Assembly: GCA_964411985.1 (NCBI GenBank)
Contig: CAYPNF010000011.1
Location: forward strand, 62,001-126,000
DNA from: CAYPNF01 sp964411985
GTDB taxonomy: Bacteria; Verrucomicrobiota; Verrucomicrobiia; Limisphaerales; J093
Length of the DNA: 64,000 nt
Reading direction: 5' to 3'
The notes under the pieces are model-generated. The model worked only from the letters and a program-made list of their open reading frames with translations, searched no databases and had not been told where the DNA came from. Position 1 is the first letter of the stretch. Each line of letters begins with the position of its first letter. A program made the translations under genes and the position numbers. This document shows, one piece after another, positions 34,497 to 44,066 of this stretch.

Positions 34497-35996
34497 TCAT
34501 GGCGTTATCGAGAATCCCTCGTAGACCAGCCCGTACTCCTCAAAGGGCAGACCGTCATCCCCAACGGCTAAACGGTAGGAGAAGGGGTAGGCCCGGGCAC
34601 ATTGCTCAAGGACCATTTCGCCCAGACGAAATTCCACATCCCGGCGTATGACCCCGGCGCCTGAGGCCTGCGCGAAGTACCACTCAAAGAGATCGTTGTC
34701 CGCCGAAACGCTTTGTCGGAGAGAAAAGGGATGGCCCATACGCCGCCCGGGAAGAACCCGGATACTGCCGTCAGCAAGTTTGGTTTGGATCTGACCCACT
34801 TCATTCACCAGATCGGATCCTATGACACAAGTCTTGCTCCAATTCGTTCCACCCACCCAGACATGGTAGCGCAAAGGCTTGGGTTGGCCGGAACCGAATC
34901 CAGTTTGCACTCCGGACCCTGCAGGAACTATCCCTTCCATCTTCCGGGCAGTGCGCTCCACCGGCGCCGCAAACACAAACGAGACCTCCTCCACGGGGAG
35001 GTCGTCGTCGGCCAACCGATACTTATGGCTCGAAGCGTAACCATCGGTGAAGTCCCAGCTCGCGACCTGTTCACGTCCTGCAAACAGGCGTAGCCCCACG
35101 TTGTGACGGAGTATCGTTTCATTCCCGTCCGCGGCAGCTTGATGGAACGTCAACCACGATCGATCGGAAGTCACCCTCCTACGCAGCACAATGGGGCTGT
35201 TGGTGAATTTACCCGGAATGTACTGAACGATTTCTCTACCATGCCCATCGATGATCCTGTGTTCGATGACTTCCCTCCCCTCCGTGTACGCCTGAGCCAA
35301 TTTCGCTGGGACATCAGACGGGACCCCATCGATCAGGATCCGCATGGAAAACTCCTTGTCCAAGCCCGAACTGACACCCTCCAGATAGGGGGCGCGCACG
35401 AACTGAGCATCCGGACCCAGCTTGGCCAGGTTGATGGAGCCATCTGGGACAACCACATTGCTCAGGCCCGCTCCGCTGCCGCTGAACCCGGTTGCAGAGA
35501 CAACTCCTCGAAAAATGGCACCGGCGCTGAGCAGAGCCACATTCGTGGAAAGACGATCGTCCGGGACCGGACCCGTAAGCCCGGAGGCGGGCACACTGTC
35601 TGCCACGCTGGCTTTCGCCGCAAAACTGGCATAGGGAACGGTCGCCAGGAACTGCCGCGGTACCAGGGTGATGAAGGCTCCGACCCCGTTCGTGCGTTCG
35701 GAGATTTCCAGCCAACGAGCGCTGCCGTCGAAAGCCGGTCCGAAATCGAGGCTCACCGTAAACAAACCGTTGGAAATCGCGATCGCATTGGTTGCCACCA
35801 CGCTCGCGACCGCAGCCCCTGCCTCCGCCGCATCAAACAGACCAAACTTCAAATCATAGTATCCATTCGCAGGGTTGCTGCCGTCGAAAAGCCTACCCTG
35901 ATACGTGAACGCATGGCTCGCCAGGTCGGCGGAGCGGACGGGTATGAGGGATACAAACAAAGCCAGGAGACAGGCTTTGAACTGGATGATTCTCAT
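34497..35996 (-). CDS. secreted protein with two phage tail-tube (gp19)-like domains
   Basis: A 499-residue protein with a signal peptide (FKACLLALFVSLIPVRSA). Residues about 28-125 (FTYQGRLFDGSNPANGYYDL, PYASFAAKA) are the beta-rich head common to secreted proteins of this phylum. Residues 200-346 and 375-499 look like two copies of the T4 gp19/Hcp tail-tube fold. Copy one has YIPGKF, LRRRVTSDRSW and LPVEEVSFVF; copy two has VLPGRR, LRQSVSADNDLFEW and LPFEEYGLVYEG, matching the family pattern (LPG-x, ltLkRGvt.d..l..W, iE.l.LvhEG). No sheath, baseplate or tail-terminator gene is near. It is cotranscribed with the beta-rich protein downstream. The function is unknown. Confidence 0.7.
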   Translation of the reverse strand: MRIIQFKACLLALFVSLIPVRSADLASHAFTYQGRLFDGSNPANGYYDLKFGLFDAAEAGAAVASVVATNAIAISNGLFTVSLDFGPAFDGSARWLEISERTNGVGAFITLVPRQFLATVPYASFAAKASVADSVPASGLTGPVPDDRLSTNVALLSAGAIFRGVVSATGFSGSGAGLSNVVVPDGSINLAKLGPDAQFVRAPYLEGVSSGLDKEFSMRILIDGVPSDVPAKLAQAYTEGREVIEHRIIDGHGREIVQYIPGKFTNSPIVLRRRVTSDRSWLTFHQAAADGNETILRHNVGLRLFAGREQVASWDFTDGYASSHKYRLADDDLPVEEVSFVFAAPVERTARKMEGIVPAGSGVQTGFGSGQPKPLRYHVWVGGTNWSKTCVIGSDLVNEVGQIQTKLADGSIRVLPGRRMGHPFSLRQSVSADNDLFEWYFAQASGAGVIRRDVEFRLGEMVLEQCARAYPFSYRLAVGDDGLPFEEYGLVYEGFSITP

Positions 35997-36055
35997 GGAA
36001 AACACCTTATCCCCCACCGCCAAAACGTAAAGCACGGACTGATCTCAGCAAGGGC

Positions 36056-36084
36056 TTGACCGGAATCCCCCCCCAGCGTATAGA
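36056..36084 (+). promoter_or_regulatory. sigma-70 type promoter of tRNA-Ser
   Basis: TTGACC (36056-36061) and TATAGA (36079-36084) are separated by exactly 17 bases, a close match to the housekeeping consensus, 68 bases upstream of the tRNA. The leader between them and the tRNA has two small hairpins (around 36104-36119 and 36119-36137). Confidence 0.6.
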
Positions 36085-36152
36085 CTGGGTGCACCTGCGG
36101 AAGCCCCGTCTCGGGGTAGCCCTGTTCGTCAGGGCTGGCAGGTATGTGGTCT

Positions 36153-36247
<95 letters not shown>

Positions 36248-36369
36248 ATTCTATTCATTACCAATCACTTCCAAGGCTCTTCCTATCCGGGTTGGGACGC
36301 AGGCTTGCCTCCCTTGCCGACATCCCGCCGACAAGTCGCCACACCCTTTGACAGTCCCGAGGGTGCCTG

Positions 36370-36567
36370 TTACCCGGTCACCCGTGAAAACGATCCGTCA
36401 GAGCTTCTTCGGGGAAGGGTGTCGGGGATGCTGATCGCACCGCCGGGACCAGTGTATCCCGTGATCGTGATCGTGCCCTTGTTGGTCCTGTAGCTGTATT
36501 GGGCTTGCAGGGTGTTGTGCGGGATCATTGACACAATACCCACGACAACTAATCGAACCCACTGCAT
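36370..36567 (-). pseudogene. truncated BspA-like secreted LRR gene (N-terminal remnant)
   Basis: About 65 residues from the ATG at 36567. A signal peptide (VRLVVVGIVSMIPHNTLQAQ) leads into YSYRTNKGTITITGYTGPGG and AISIPDTL, the standard N-terminal lead-in of BspA-type LRR proteins. The intact relative at 16686 carries the same element (FSYTTNATGVAITGYNGPGG). The frame then runs through PRRSSDGSFSRVTG to a stop, so the LRR region is missing. The break lies about 125 bases from the 3' end of tRNA-Ser, a common site of rearrangement. It is a decayed gene or an excision scar rather than a working one. Confidence 0.65.
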
Positions 36568-36828
36568 CCTCGCTCCACAACGCTCCAAGGCCATCGCTCC
36601 CTCATGAATGTGCTTCATGCGTGATACCCAGAGAGGTAACCACCCTTGCCAAGAACCGAAACCTCTCGCTTGGGAGTTCCGTCGACTTTATGTATTAAAA
36701 GAGTTGCTAAACGATATAATCTGTGCTTTATGTAAAATTCGTGGACTGCGGCGAGGCCGGAATGAGTATTTGGGGGTAACGGTGATGCTGATGGCTGACC
36801 CCTGTTCCTCGAATCGACGTCGCTTGCT

Positions 36829-39612
36829 ATGCGTAGAACCGACACTTTGTTTGGCCAGTTTTCAGCCTGCCTCTGTTTCTTCTCTTGGATCGCCCTTGCC
36901 TCTGGCCTGGAGCGGGCCTATGCCGAGGCCGGCTCCGTGGATCCTACTTTCACACCGGCCACATGCAATCTCACCGCTACTGTGGATCGCTTGGTGTTGG
37001 ATGGCGATGGACATCTCTTTGCGCTGGGCGGCTTCACCTACTTCAACGGCGCAGCGGTGACCAACCTGGTTCGCCTTACGCCAACGGGGATTCTTGATCC
37101 CTCTTTCAGCGTGGGAAGCGGATTCGTCGGCCAGTTGCTGATCATACCTGGGGTGTTCACGAACCAAAGTCCTCCGTCGCTTCTGGCTCTTGCTGCTCAG
37201 GGCGATGGAAAGGTGGTGGTAGGAGGTGACTTCACCTCGGTGCATGGCACGGCGCGCAAGAATCTTGTCCGGCTGACTCTGGGTGGCGCGGTGGATGCCG
37301 GCTTTGACCCGCAGCCCGACGCCCAAGTGCTTACCATCCTGCCTCTGTCCGACGGGAAGTTGCTCGTCGGTGGAGCTTTTAAAAAGATCAACGGCGTGGC
37401 GCGCGATGGGATCGCACTCCTGAAAACCGATGGCAGCTTGGATCCTGGCTTTGTTCCCAGTTGGGGCGGTTTGATCGGCGGCGGCGTTCAGGGCATCGCC
37501 ATCCAGCCCGATGGGAAGCTCGTGGTCGTGGGCGGCATCAGGAAACTCGTCGGCTTCACGCCCACAATGATCGGAGTGGCTCGGCTCAATGCGGATGGGT
37601 CCTTGGACACGACTTTTAACGCCCCAAGCCTACCCCTTCCCAACAATGTCATGGTCGCAGTGGCAATCCAGAAGGATGGAAAGATCCTGGTCGGGGGCGG
37701 CTTTCCAAGCATCGGAGGCGTTGCACGCGCAGGGATTGCACGGTTGAATGCCGACGGTTCGTTGGACGCCAGTTGGACTGCCCCGGGTACCTCCGGCATT
37801 GTGAAGACAATCCGTCTGCAACCGGATGGCAAGGCAATCCTCGGGGGAACCTTCACGAGTTTCAACGGCGTTTCCCGGGCGGGGATGGTGAGGTTGAATC
37901 AGGATGGAGAGATCGATACCACTTTCGCCAATCCGCCGGTGACCGCGCTCTTGGGCCTGTCGGGAGCCGAACTCCAGCCGGACGGCAACGTTCTGATCTA
38001 CGGTGGCTTTTCCCAGGGCAGCCAGCCGATGAACATTCTGCGGCTCAAGGGCGACAGTTCCTCGCTTCCAGGCATTCCCGTGATTACTGGCCAACCTGAA
38101 TCTCAAGCGGTGAATGCCGGGGCCGCGGTGTCCTTCACGGTGACCGCCCAGAGCGCGTCGTTGCTTTCCTACCAGTGGCGGCACAACGGCAAAGACATCG
38201 AGGGCGCGACTGGCCCGGTCTTGAGCATTTCCCAGGTTCAGCAGTTAGACGGCGGAATCTACACCGTGGTGGTCTCCAATGCCTCAGGTTCCGTGACCAG
38301 CCAGGATGCTTTGTTGAACCCAGTGGCTCCCGGTTGGCCCGACTTCACGTTCGACAACTCAGGGACCGATCCACTCCAAGTGAACGCTTTGTATCGCCAG
38401 GGGGATGGCAGAATCCTGGTGGCGGGCTACTTTACCAAGGTAGACGGTTTTGCGAGGAACCTGGTGGCTCGTCTGAATGCCGATGGCACCGTTGATCCGG
38501 GTTTCGTTCCTAGCACCAGCGCCGCAGTGCAGATCTTTGCGGTGGCAGCACAGTCGGACGGGAGGGCGATTGTGGGGGGCAACTTGGGCTGGCCCAACGA
38601 CGGAGTGGCGTATCGAAATGTAGGCCGCCTTCAAGTCGATGGTTCGCTCGACAAGGCCTTCAACCTCGGGACCGGGCCGAACGATCAGGTATTTGCCGTG
38701 GCTGTGCAAGCCGATGACAAGGTGCTCATCGGCGGTTTTTTTAACCAGGTTAACGGTGTTGCCCGCCGCGGTGTCGCTCGTCTCAACCCCGAGGGCGACC
38801 TCGACCTAACCTTTGTTCCCGACATCACCTGGGTAAGCGCCATATCCGCAATCGCCATCCAACCTGGGGACGGGAAGATCCTGGTGGCAGGTAAGGCTGG
38901 GCTGAGTCAGACCACCCCCGGCCCCCACGTGATCCGGCTTCTCGCTAACGGCCAGGTGGATTCCAGTTTCAGTCCCGGGCTCGGAGCCAACGAACACGTT
39001 CGTTGTGTCGCCGTTCAGCCGGATGGAAGGATCCTGATCGGAGGCGATTTCGGAGAGGTTAATCGTGTTTCCCGAAACGGACTTGCGCGGCTCAACTCCG
39101 ATGGAAGTCTGGATGCCAGTTTCGATCCCGGCAACTCGGGGCCGATACCGGCCACGGTTCTATCCATCGCTGTGCAACCTGACGGAAAGATCGTCGTAGC
39201 GGGCGCGTTCGAGACCTACAGGGGACTGCCACGACGCAAAATCGTTCGGTTGCTCCCTAACGGCTCGGTGGATCCCAGTTTTCAACCGGAGACAGGAGCG
39301 AACAATTCCTCAATCAATGCTCTCTTGCTTCTCCCTGATGGCAACTTGCTTGCGGGGGGCGATTTTACCGAGTACGACGGCCTGCCTTTTCAGCGTCTGC
39401 TGAGGTTGCATGGTGGCGGTCCGCCGGGTGGCGCGCCACTGCAGGTTGGCATTTCCGGGACGGATCTGGTTCTTACTTGGACTGATCCGGCTTACACCCT
39501 CCAGTCAGCCGAGGACCTCCTCAAACCCCAATGGAACCCCGTCACTGGGGCGTCCCCTCAGCGAGTGCGAATGGGCGCGCGCCAGGGGTTTTACCGACTC
39601 GTCAAACCTTGA
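36829..39612 (+). CDS. secreted delta-60 repeat protein with an Ig-like domain
   Basis: A 927-residue secreted protein (N-terminal FSACLCFFSWIALASGLERA). About a dozen delta-60 repeats with the core VARLNADGSLDxxF...QPDGKIxVGGxF form two blocks, separated by an immunoglobulin-like domain (PVITGQPESQAVNAGAAVSF to ASGSVTSQDALL, about residues 418-500). The repeats probably build a beta-propeller-like surface domain. The C-terminal module (LVLTWTDPAYTLQSAEDLL, GFYRLVKP) is shared with three other secreted proteins here. The binding partner is unknown. Confidence 0.87.
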   Translation: MRRTDTLFGQFSACLCFFSWIALASGLERAYAEAGSVDPTFTPATCNLTATVDRLVLDGDGHLFALGGFTYFNGAAVTNLVRLTPTGILDPSFSVGSGFVGQLLIIPGVFTNQSPPSLLALAAQGDGKVVVGGDFTSVHGTARKNLVRLTLGGAVDAGFDPQPDAQVLTILPLSDGKLLVGGAFKKINGVARDGIALLKTDGSLDPGFVPSWGGLIGGGVQGIAIQPDGKLVVVGGIRKLVGFTPTMIGVARLNADGSLDTTFNAPSLPLPNNVMVAVAIQKDGKILVGGGFPSIGGVARAGIARLNADGSLDASWTAPGTSGIVKTIRLQPDGKAILGGTFTSFNGVSRAGMVRLNQDGEIDTTFANPPVTALLGLSGAELQPDGNVLIYGGFSQGSQPMNILRLKGDSSSLPGIPVITGQPESQAVNAGAAVSFTVTAQSASLLSYQWRHNGKDIEGATGPVLSISQVQQLDGGIYTVVVSNASGSVTSQDALLNPVAPGWPDFTFDNSGTDPLQVNALYRQGDGRILVAGYFTKVDGFARNLVARLNADGTVDPGFVPSTSAAVQIFAVAAQSDGRAIVGGNLGWPNDGVAYRNVGRLQVDGSLDKAFNLGTGPNDQVFAVAVQADDKVLIGGFFNQVNGVARRGVARLNPEGDLDLTFVPDITWVSAISAIAIQPGDGKILVAGKAGLSQTTPGPHVIRLLANGQVDSSFSPGLGANEHVRCVAVQPDGRILIGGDFGEVNRVSRNGLARLNSDGSLDASFDPGNSGPIPATVLSIAVQPDGKIVVAGAFETYRGLPRRKIVRLLPNGSVDPSFQPETGANNSSINALLLLPDGNLLAGGDFTEYDGLPFQRLLRLHGGGPPGGAPLQVGISGTDLVLTWTDPAYTLQSAEDLLKPQWNPVTGASPQRVRMGARQGFYRLVKP

Positions 39613-39617
39613 GTCGG

Positions 39618-40961
39618 CTAGAACCCCTGGAAGAAACCGAGCTTGAGGCCTCGATACGCCAAGCCCCGGGGGGAGGTAAGAGTGCGGTGACAAAGGAGGT
39701 ATCCGCAAAGAGCGAGCAGTCCACCGACGGTCCAGCTTGCCGGCCAACTGAGATGCTCGGAGAGTGGGCCTGCGAGCATGACCGGAGCCCCCACGCTCAA
39801 GGCTGCCACCAAGACCAGAGTTAGAGCATTCGGCCCTAGACGCACGAGCACCGGCCCCGCCATCGACAGCGCGCCCAAGGCGAGGGGGGCTGCCCTCAAC
39901 CAGGAGTCGCCTGGCAAAGGGCCGTTCAGTGCCAATGTGACCGCCACTTGGAAGGTCCAGTATACGACAAAAGGAATGAGAGGGACTGCGAACGTCTGCA
40001 AGCACAGGCTGTTCGTGCTCTGCGGCAGGACGCGAAAGGAGCGGAGGGACGTGAGCCATCGTGTGCCCAAGGCCAGACAGAGCATACCGCTCAGCTGGAA
40101 GTGGAGAAAGGAGTTGATCGGATTGGCCTCGCCGGAGGGGCTTCCTCCCAACCGGGACTCTCCAAGGACCAAGAGGAAGCCCGCAACAAAAACCAAGAGA
40201 CTTGCGCTCGCCAATGCCGACTCCCGGAACACAGTCCACCACAGATACGGAGCGCCCGCGAGTGGGTGAGGCCGGCACACGACCCGTGCAGGTTCAGAAC
40301 TAGCCTTGCGGGCCTGAAACGGTCGCTGCGCACGGCAGAGAAGGAGCGCCTCGCCTCGGAAGTAGCCTAGGACTGCCAAGACCCATCCGACCAGAAGACA
40401 CACTCCGTGCCAAAACGAAACGTGGCTCCACTCCTGCGGGACCTTCTCCATGAGAAACATGCTGAAACCCAGCATTCCTCCCCAGCCCGCCCCCGCCAAT
40501 CCTCCGCGCAGATTGCGCCAGAATCCCACTTGGGGTCCCGCAGGCATGAGGCTGAGCAGGAAGTAGGACATTCCCGTATACGCGAGCACGTGACCTATTA
40601 GCAGTGCCTCCCGTGAAAGGCTCCGGTCAGCCTGGAGGTTCATTCCAACCTCGACGACCTTCGCTGCCAGGATCGACGTGGTACCCAAGAGCGTTGGGAT
40701 CACCACCGCCAAAAGCCAGAAAGCATGTCCGATTGTCCGGACGGCGACCGGTAGGGCTAGCAAGGCTCGGGCGGCGCCGTTCTTGAGGTCCATCGCCAAC
40801 AACAGCGAACCACTGAACGCAACGAAGCCCAGCCCCATTCTCACCCCATGTTCCGGCCGACCCCCTTTGAGAGCAGTTGCGATCAGGAGGAGTTGGAGGA
40901 CTAGGAGCGCGGCGTATGCCCAGCGCATTCTCCTTAGGAAATCAAACAGGATGGTCTTCAT
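39618..40961 (-). CDS. ABC transporter permease-like membrane protein of a YtrA-type operon
   Basis: A 447-residue polytopic protein with about twelve hydrophobic segments in two similar halves, starting FDFLRRMRWAYAALLVLQLL. It lacks binding-protein and exporter cassette domains. It lies 3 bases downstream of the ABC ATPase gene and is presumably its membrane partner. The order GntR regulator - ATPase - membrane protein matches YtrA-type operons, which respond to cell-envelope stress or antibiotics. Its 3' end faces the delta-60 gene with a gap of only 5 bases. Confidence 0.7.
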   Translation of the reverse strand: MKTILFDFLRRMRWAYAALLVLQLLLIATALKGGRPEHGVRMGLGFVAFSGSLLLAMDLKNGAARALLALPVAVRTIGHAFWLLAVVIPTLLGTTSILAAKVVEVGMNLQADRSLSREALLIGHVLAYTGMSYFLLSLMPAGPQVGFWRNLRGGLAGAGWGGMLGFSMFLMEKVPQEWSHVSFWHGVCLLVGWVLAVLGYFRGEALLLCRAQRPFQARKASSEPARVVCRPHPLAGAPYLWWTVFRESALASASLLVFVAGFLLVLGESRLGGSPSGEANPINSFLHFQLSGMLCLALGTRWLTSLRSFRVLPQSTNSLCLQTFAVPLIPFVVYWTFQVAVTLALNGPLPGDSWLRAAPLALGALSMAGPVLVRLGPNALTLVLVAALSVGAPVMLAGPLSEHLSWPASWTVGGLLALCGYLLCHRTLTSPRGLAYRGLKLGFFQGF

Positions 40962-40964
40962 TTT

Positions 40965-41843
40965 CTACTCCTTTGCCAGTGCTACGAAGAGATCCTCCAA
41001 CGATACCGGTGCGGAGGAGAGTGGCTTCATGCCTCGACTCCCCAGGTTTTCGAGGTCCTGTAACCGGGTGTCGATCAACGCCCGCAGACGACTTCCCTCT
41101 TTCTGTTGAACGTAGCAGCCTTTCAGTGCCGGTACTGTTCCTCCATGTTGCGCGGCCAAATCCAAGTCCACCATCCGGAAGGACTCCACGATCTCGGCGG
41201 TTCCTCCCTCGAGCAGCATCCTCCCGTTCTTGATCATCCCCACATGGTCGGCAAAACGCTCCACATCGTGAAGACTGTGCGAGGAGATCAGAACCGTGCG
41301 TTCTTCTTCGCGCACAGCAGAGAGCAATTCCCCGAAAACCTGTTGCCGAGAAACCGCGTCCAGGCCGACGGTCGGCTCGTCCAATACCAGCAACCTGGGC
41401 CTCCAGGAAAGGGCCAGTAACAAGCTCAGCTTGATCCTCGCCCCGAAGGAAAGCGCCGAGATCTTCTCATCGCATCCCAAACGGAAGGCGGTCATCAATC
41501 GCTCGCAGTATGGATCGTCCCAGGTCCCGTGGAAACCTCGCACGAATCGGATGGCTTTCTCCACCCGACCCCAGGCTTGGTAGTTCAGGTCGGGGCTCAC
41601 GTAGCCCACCTGCCTCTTCATCTCCACCTCGTTCTGTGCGTGGTCCAACCCCAGCACCTGGATCGATCCAGCCTCCTTGCGACCCATGCCAAAGAGGAGA
41701 TCGATGGTCGTGGTCTTGCCGGCTCCATTGGGACCGATTAACCCATAAATGGCCCCCGTGGGAACCGTCAGATCAAGCGGCCCAAGTTGGAAGCGGGAGT
41801 AGGTTTTCTGCAGACCGCGGATTTCGACGGCGTGATCGTTCAT
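40965..41843 (-). CDS. ABC transporter ATP-binding protein
   Basis: A 292-residue ATPase. Walker A is GPNGAGKTTTIDLLFG, the signature is the variant ALSFGARIKLSLLLAL, Walker B is RLLVLDEPTVGLD, and the switch histidine follows at LISSHSLHDVE. The ATG at 41843 overlaps the stop of the GntR regulator (ATGA), so the two are translationally coupled. An upstream in-frame start would extend into the regulator gene. It should power the membrane protein encoded downstream; the substrate is unknown, antibiotic or envelope-stress export by analogy with YtrB. Confidence 0.9.
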   Translation of the reverse strand: MNDHAVEIRGLQKTYSRFQLGPLDLTVPTGAIYGLIGPNGAGKTTTIDLLFGMGRKEAGSIQVLGLDHAQNEVEMKRQVGYVSPDLNYQAWGRVEKAIRFVRGFHGTWDDPYCERLMTAFRLGCDEKISALSFGARIKLSLLLALSWRPRLLVLDEPTVGLDAVSRQQVFGELLSAVREEERTVLISSHSLHDVERFADHVGMIKNGRMLLEGGTAEIVESFRMVDLDLAAQHGGTVPALKGCYVQQKEGSRLRALIDTRLQDLENLGSRGMKPLSSAPVSLEDLFVALAKE

Positions 41844-42256
41844 GATTTGGATTCTCCTGGTTGGCAAATGACCTCTTGTGCTGTCTTGAGAATGTCGGAA
41901 GTGCTCAGCCCTGCCTCTTTCAACTCCTGCACCGCTTTCCGAATGAGTTCGAGCCCATGTTCCACCTTTCCCTCCCGGGTGCGTGCCGCCCCATTCTCGG
42001 CAACGAATGTGCCCAGACCTTGTCGACGGTAGATGATGCCTTCCCGCTCCAGTTCTTCGTAGGCGCGTTTGACGGTGATGACACTGACGAGCAACTCGGC
42101 GGCCAGTTGACGAAACGAGGGTAGAGGAGAGCCGGCGGGGAGCCGACCTTCGCTGATCTCGCGCTTAAGACCCTCGATAATCTGCTCGTAGAGCGCGCCG
42201 GATGCGGCGGGGGAAATGGCCGGCAACCAACTTCGTTTGGGCTCTGTACTATTCAC
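41840..42256 (-). CDS. GntR family regulator, YtrA type
   Basis: A 138-residue short GntR regulator: winged helix with ALYEQIIEGLKREISEGRL, SFRQLAAELLVSVITVKRA and GIIYRRQGLGTFVAE, and the compact C-terminal dimerisation tail of the YtrA subfamily (ELIRKAVQELKEAGLS). It starts with GTG four bases from a palindrome that also covers its promoter, so autorepression is likely. It is first in a three-gene operon with an ABC ATPase and membrane protein. Confidence 0.9.
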   Translation of the reverse strand: MNSTEPKRSWLPAISPAASGALYEQIIEGLKREISEGRLPAGSPLPSFRQLAAELLVSVITVKRAYEELEREGIIYRRQGLGTFVAENGAARTREGKVEHGLELIRKAVQELKEAGLSTSDILKTAQEVICQPGESKS

Positions 42257-42259
42257 TAT

Positions 42260-42284
42260 ACTGTATATATGATATAGATACAGT
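42260..42284 (-). promoter_or_regulatory. palindromic operator over the YtrA-type promoter
   Basis: ACTGTAT (42260-42266) and ATACAGT (42278-42284) form a 7-base inverted repeat around an AT-rich centre. On the minus strand TTGACG (42294-42289) lies just upstream and the AT-rich centre fits the -10, so the palindrome overlaps the core promoter of the GntR gene. This is the expected position of a repressor site; the protein-DNA match is inference. Confidence 0.55.
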
Positions 42285-42347
42285 TAAGCGTCAAGAGAAA
42301 AACATCGCGAGGGACCGTACAAATCGCCTCCTAGCTCTGGCTCACCC

Positions 42348-43835
42348 TCAGGCTGCCAGCCCTAGATCCTTCAGGAGCAGTCGCGAGCTGATTCTCGCTG
42401 ATTCAAAAATCACGGGCAGGCCGCTACCAGGGTGCGTGCCTCCGCCCACCAGGTACATCCGGTCGAACTCTTCAAAACGGTTCCTTGGGCGAAGGTGGAG
42501 CATTTGTCCAAGGTTGTGAGCCAAGTTGAACGTAGCACCTCGGTAGACCCCAACCTTGGATTCCCAATCCACAGGTGTCACCACCCGTTCGAATCGAATA
42601 CGGGCTTCGATGTCGGCCAAACCGATCTTGGCAAGTTGGCCCAGCACGAGCTTCCGATAGCGGTCGCGTTCCCGGCTCCAATCGATGTTGGGATGCTTGT
42701 GACTCACCGGGACGAGGACGTAGAGTGCACTGTGCCCAGCGGGGGCCATGGACGGATCGGTCACACAGGGGTTTTCCACGTAGAAAGAGGGGTCTTCCGT
42801 GAGCACGTGTTGATTCTCAATCTCGTCGAGGTTCCGTTGGTAATCTTTGGCCATGTAGATGTTGTGATGTGCCAAGTCGTCACAGCGACCCTCGATACCC
42901 AGGTAAAGCATGAACGTGGAACAGGAGAAGCGCTTGCTGGCGATCGTCTCATCCGTCCAGCGGCGGCGGAGCTGATTCGGCACCAACTTCGTCATGGCGT
43001 GTCCAAAGTCCGCATTGACGACCACGGCGTCGGCCCGCAGTTCTCCGGAGGAGGTGCGAACACCCACCGCCCGCCGGCCCTCGAAGAGAACCTCGTCGAC
43101 GGGCGCGTCAAGCTGGATCTTGGCCCCCAGCTTCGTGGCCACGCGGGCCATACCTTGAGTGAGGGCGTTGCAGCCGCCGATGGGGTGGAAAACGCCATAC
43201 TCGTACTCGAGAAAGGAGAGAATGGAAAACAGGCTGGGACACTGAAATGGCGACATGCCCAGGTATTTGGACTGAAAGGTGAACGCTAGTTGGAGCCGGG
43301 GATCCTGAAAATAGCCTGCCAGCTCCGCGTGCAAGGACTTCCACGGTTTAAGATAGGGCAGCACGGCCAGGAGCCGGAGCTGAAGCAGGTCCTTGAAGTC
43401 CGAGAACGGGGATTGCAGACATGGCGCGAATTTCTCCAGCTTGACTCGATTATCATCCATGAAGCGACGAAACTGAGGTGCGTCGACCGGTGAGAGCTTT
43501 GCGATCTCAGCTACCATGTGGTCGACGTTGGACTTGCATCGCAGTTCGCCGCCCGCCCCAAAGATCAGCCGATACTGGGGATCGAGTTTCTTCATCGGCA
43601 CTTCCCGATGAAGGTCGTATCCGACCTCGGTGAAGATCTCCTCCAGGATCTGCGGATAAAGGAAGAAAGTGGGGCCGAGGTCGAAGCGGAAGCCTTCGCC
43701 TTCGATGGCTGAAGTACGGCCCCCCACGCGCGATTCCTTTTCGACTACGGTGACGTCAAGCCCGGCTTTGGCTAACAACATGGCTGCTGCTAATCCGCCT
43801 GGACCTGCGCCGATGATGAGAACTCGCTGAGACAT
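42348..43835 (-). CDS. CrtI-type carotenoid desaturase, probable CrtN-like diapophytoene/squalene desaturase
   Basis: A 495-residue flavoenzyme of the phytoene desaturase family. The N-terminal FAD-binding motif is LIIGAGPGGLAAAMLLAKAG, followed by VVEKESRVGGR and FDLGPTFFLYP; the C-terminal FAD segment is YLVGGGTHPGSGLPV. It is divergent from a cluster whose genes resemble crtP, crtQ and crtO of the C30 staphyloxanthin pathway, so the fitting role is introduction of double bases of conjugation into a C30 backbone (CrtN-like). Desaturation of a C40 substrate cannot be excluded. The ATG at 43835 sits at the FAD motif; an open extension back to 44000 is not homologous. Confidence 0.83.
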   Translation of the reverse strand: MSQRVLIIGAGPGGLAAAMLLAKAGLDVTVVEKESRVGGRTSAIEGEGFRFDLGPTFFLYPQILEEIFTEVGYDLHREVPMKKLDPQYRLIFGAGGELRCKSNVDHMVAEIAKLSPVDAPQFRRFMDDNRVKLEKFAPCLQSPFSDFKDLLQLRLLAVLPYLKPWKSLHAELAGYFQDPRLQLAFTFQSKYLGMSPFQCPSLFSILSFLEYEYGVFHPIGGCNALTQGMARVATKLGAKIQLDAPVDEVLFEGRRAVGVRTSSGELRADAVVVNADFGHAMTKLVPNQLRRRWTDETIASKRFSCSTFMLYLGIEGRCDDLAHHNIYMAKDYQRNLDEIENQHVLTEDPSFYVENPCVTDPSMAPAGHSALYVLVPVSHKHPNIDWSRERDRYRKLVLGQLAKIGLADIEARIRFERVVTPVDWESKVGVYRGATFNLAHNLGQMLHLRPRNRFEEFDRMYLVGGGTHPGSGLPVIFESARISSRLLLKDLGLAA

Positions 43836-44066
43836 AAGCTTTATGTTGGTTACGACTGGCTTGTGCGAGTTCGGCAGCGGCGGGAAAAGAACCCGTCCGC
43901 CCGACCGGGGCCAACCGGTGAGCCCTTGCCTGGCTTCCTGGCGACATGCTCGCATCGCCCAGGACAAGACCATCCTATCAGATACTTCAAGATAGAGCAA
44001 GAAGGGTGCTTGGGCTATTTGTGGGCCTCTGGGACGCTGGGTGCCCTGGCGTCCTCCAGATTCTTT

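Noticed and set aside
34497..35996. A type VI secretion or contractile injection system locus
   Set aside because: Only tail-tube-like domains are present; no sheath, baseplate, ClpV-like ATPase or spike gene lies nearby, and the protein has a signal peptide.
36715..36720. A TATAAT box before the delta-60 gene as its promoter
   Set aside because: The -10 is perfect, but no acceptable -35 lies 15-19 bases upstream and the start codon is over 100 bases away.
36829..39612. Delta-60 and other repetitive coding units as possible CRISPR or tandem DNA repeats
   Set aside because: The periodicity is at protein level with variable codons, and no short identical repeats with unique spacers occur in the window.
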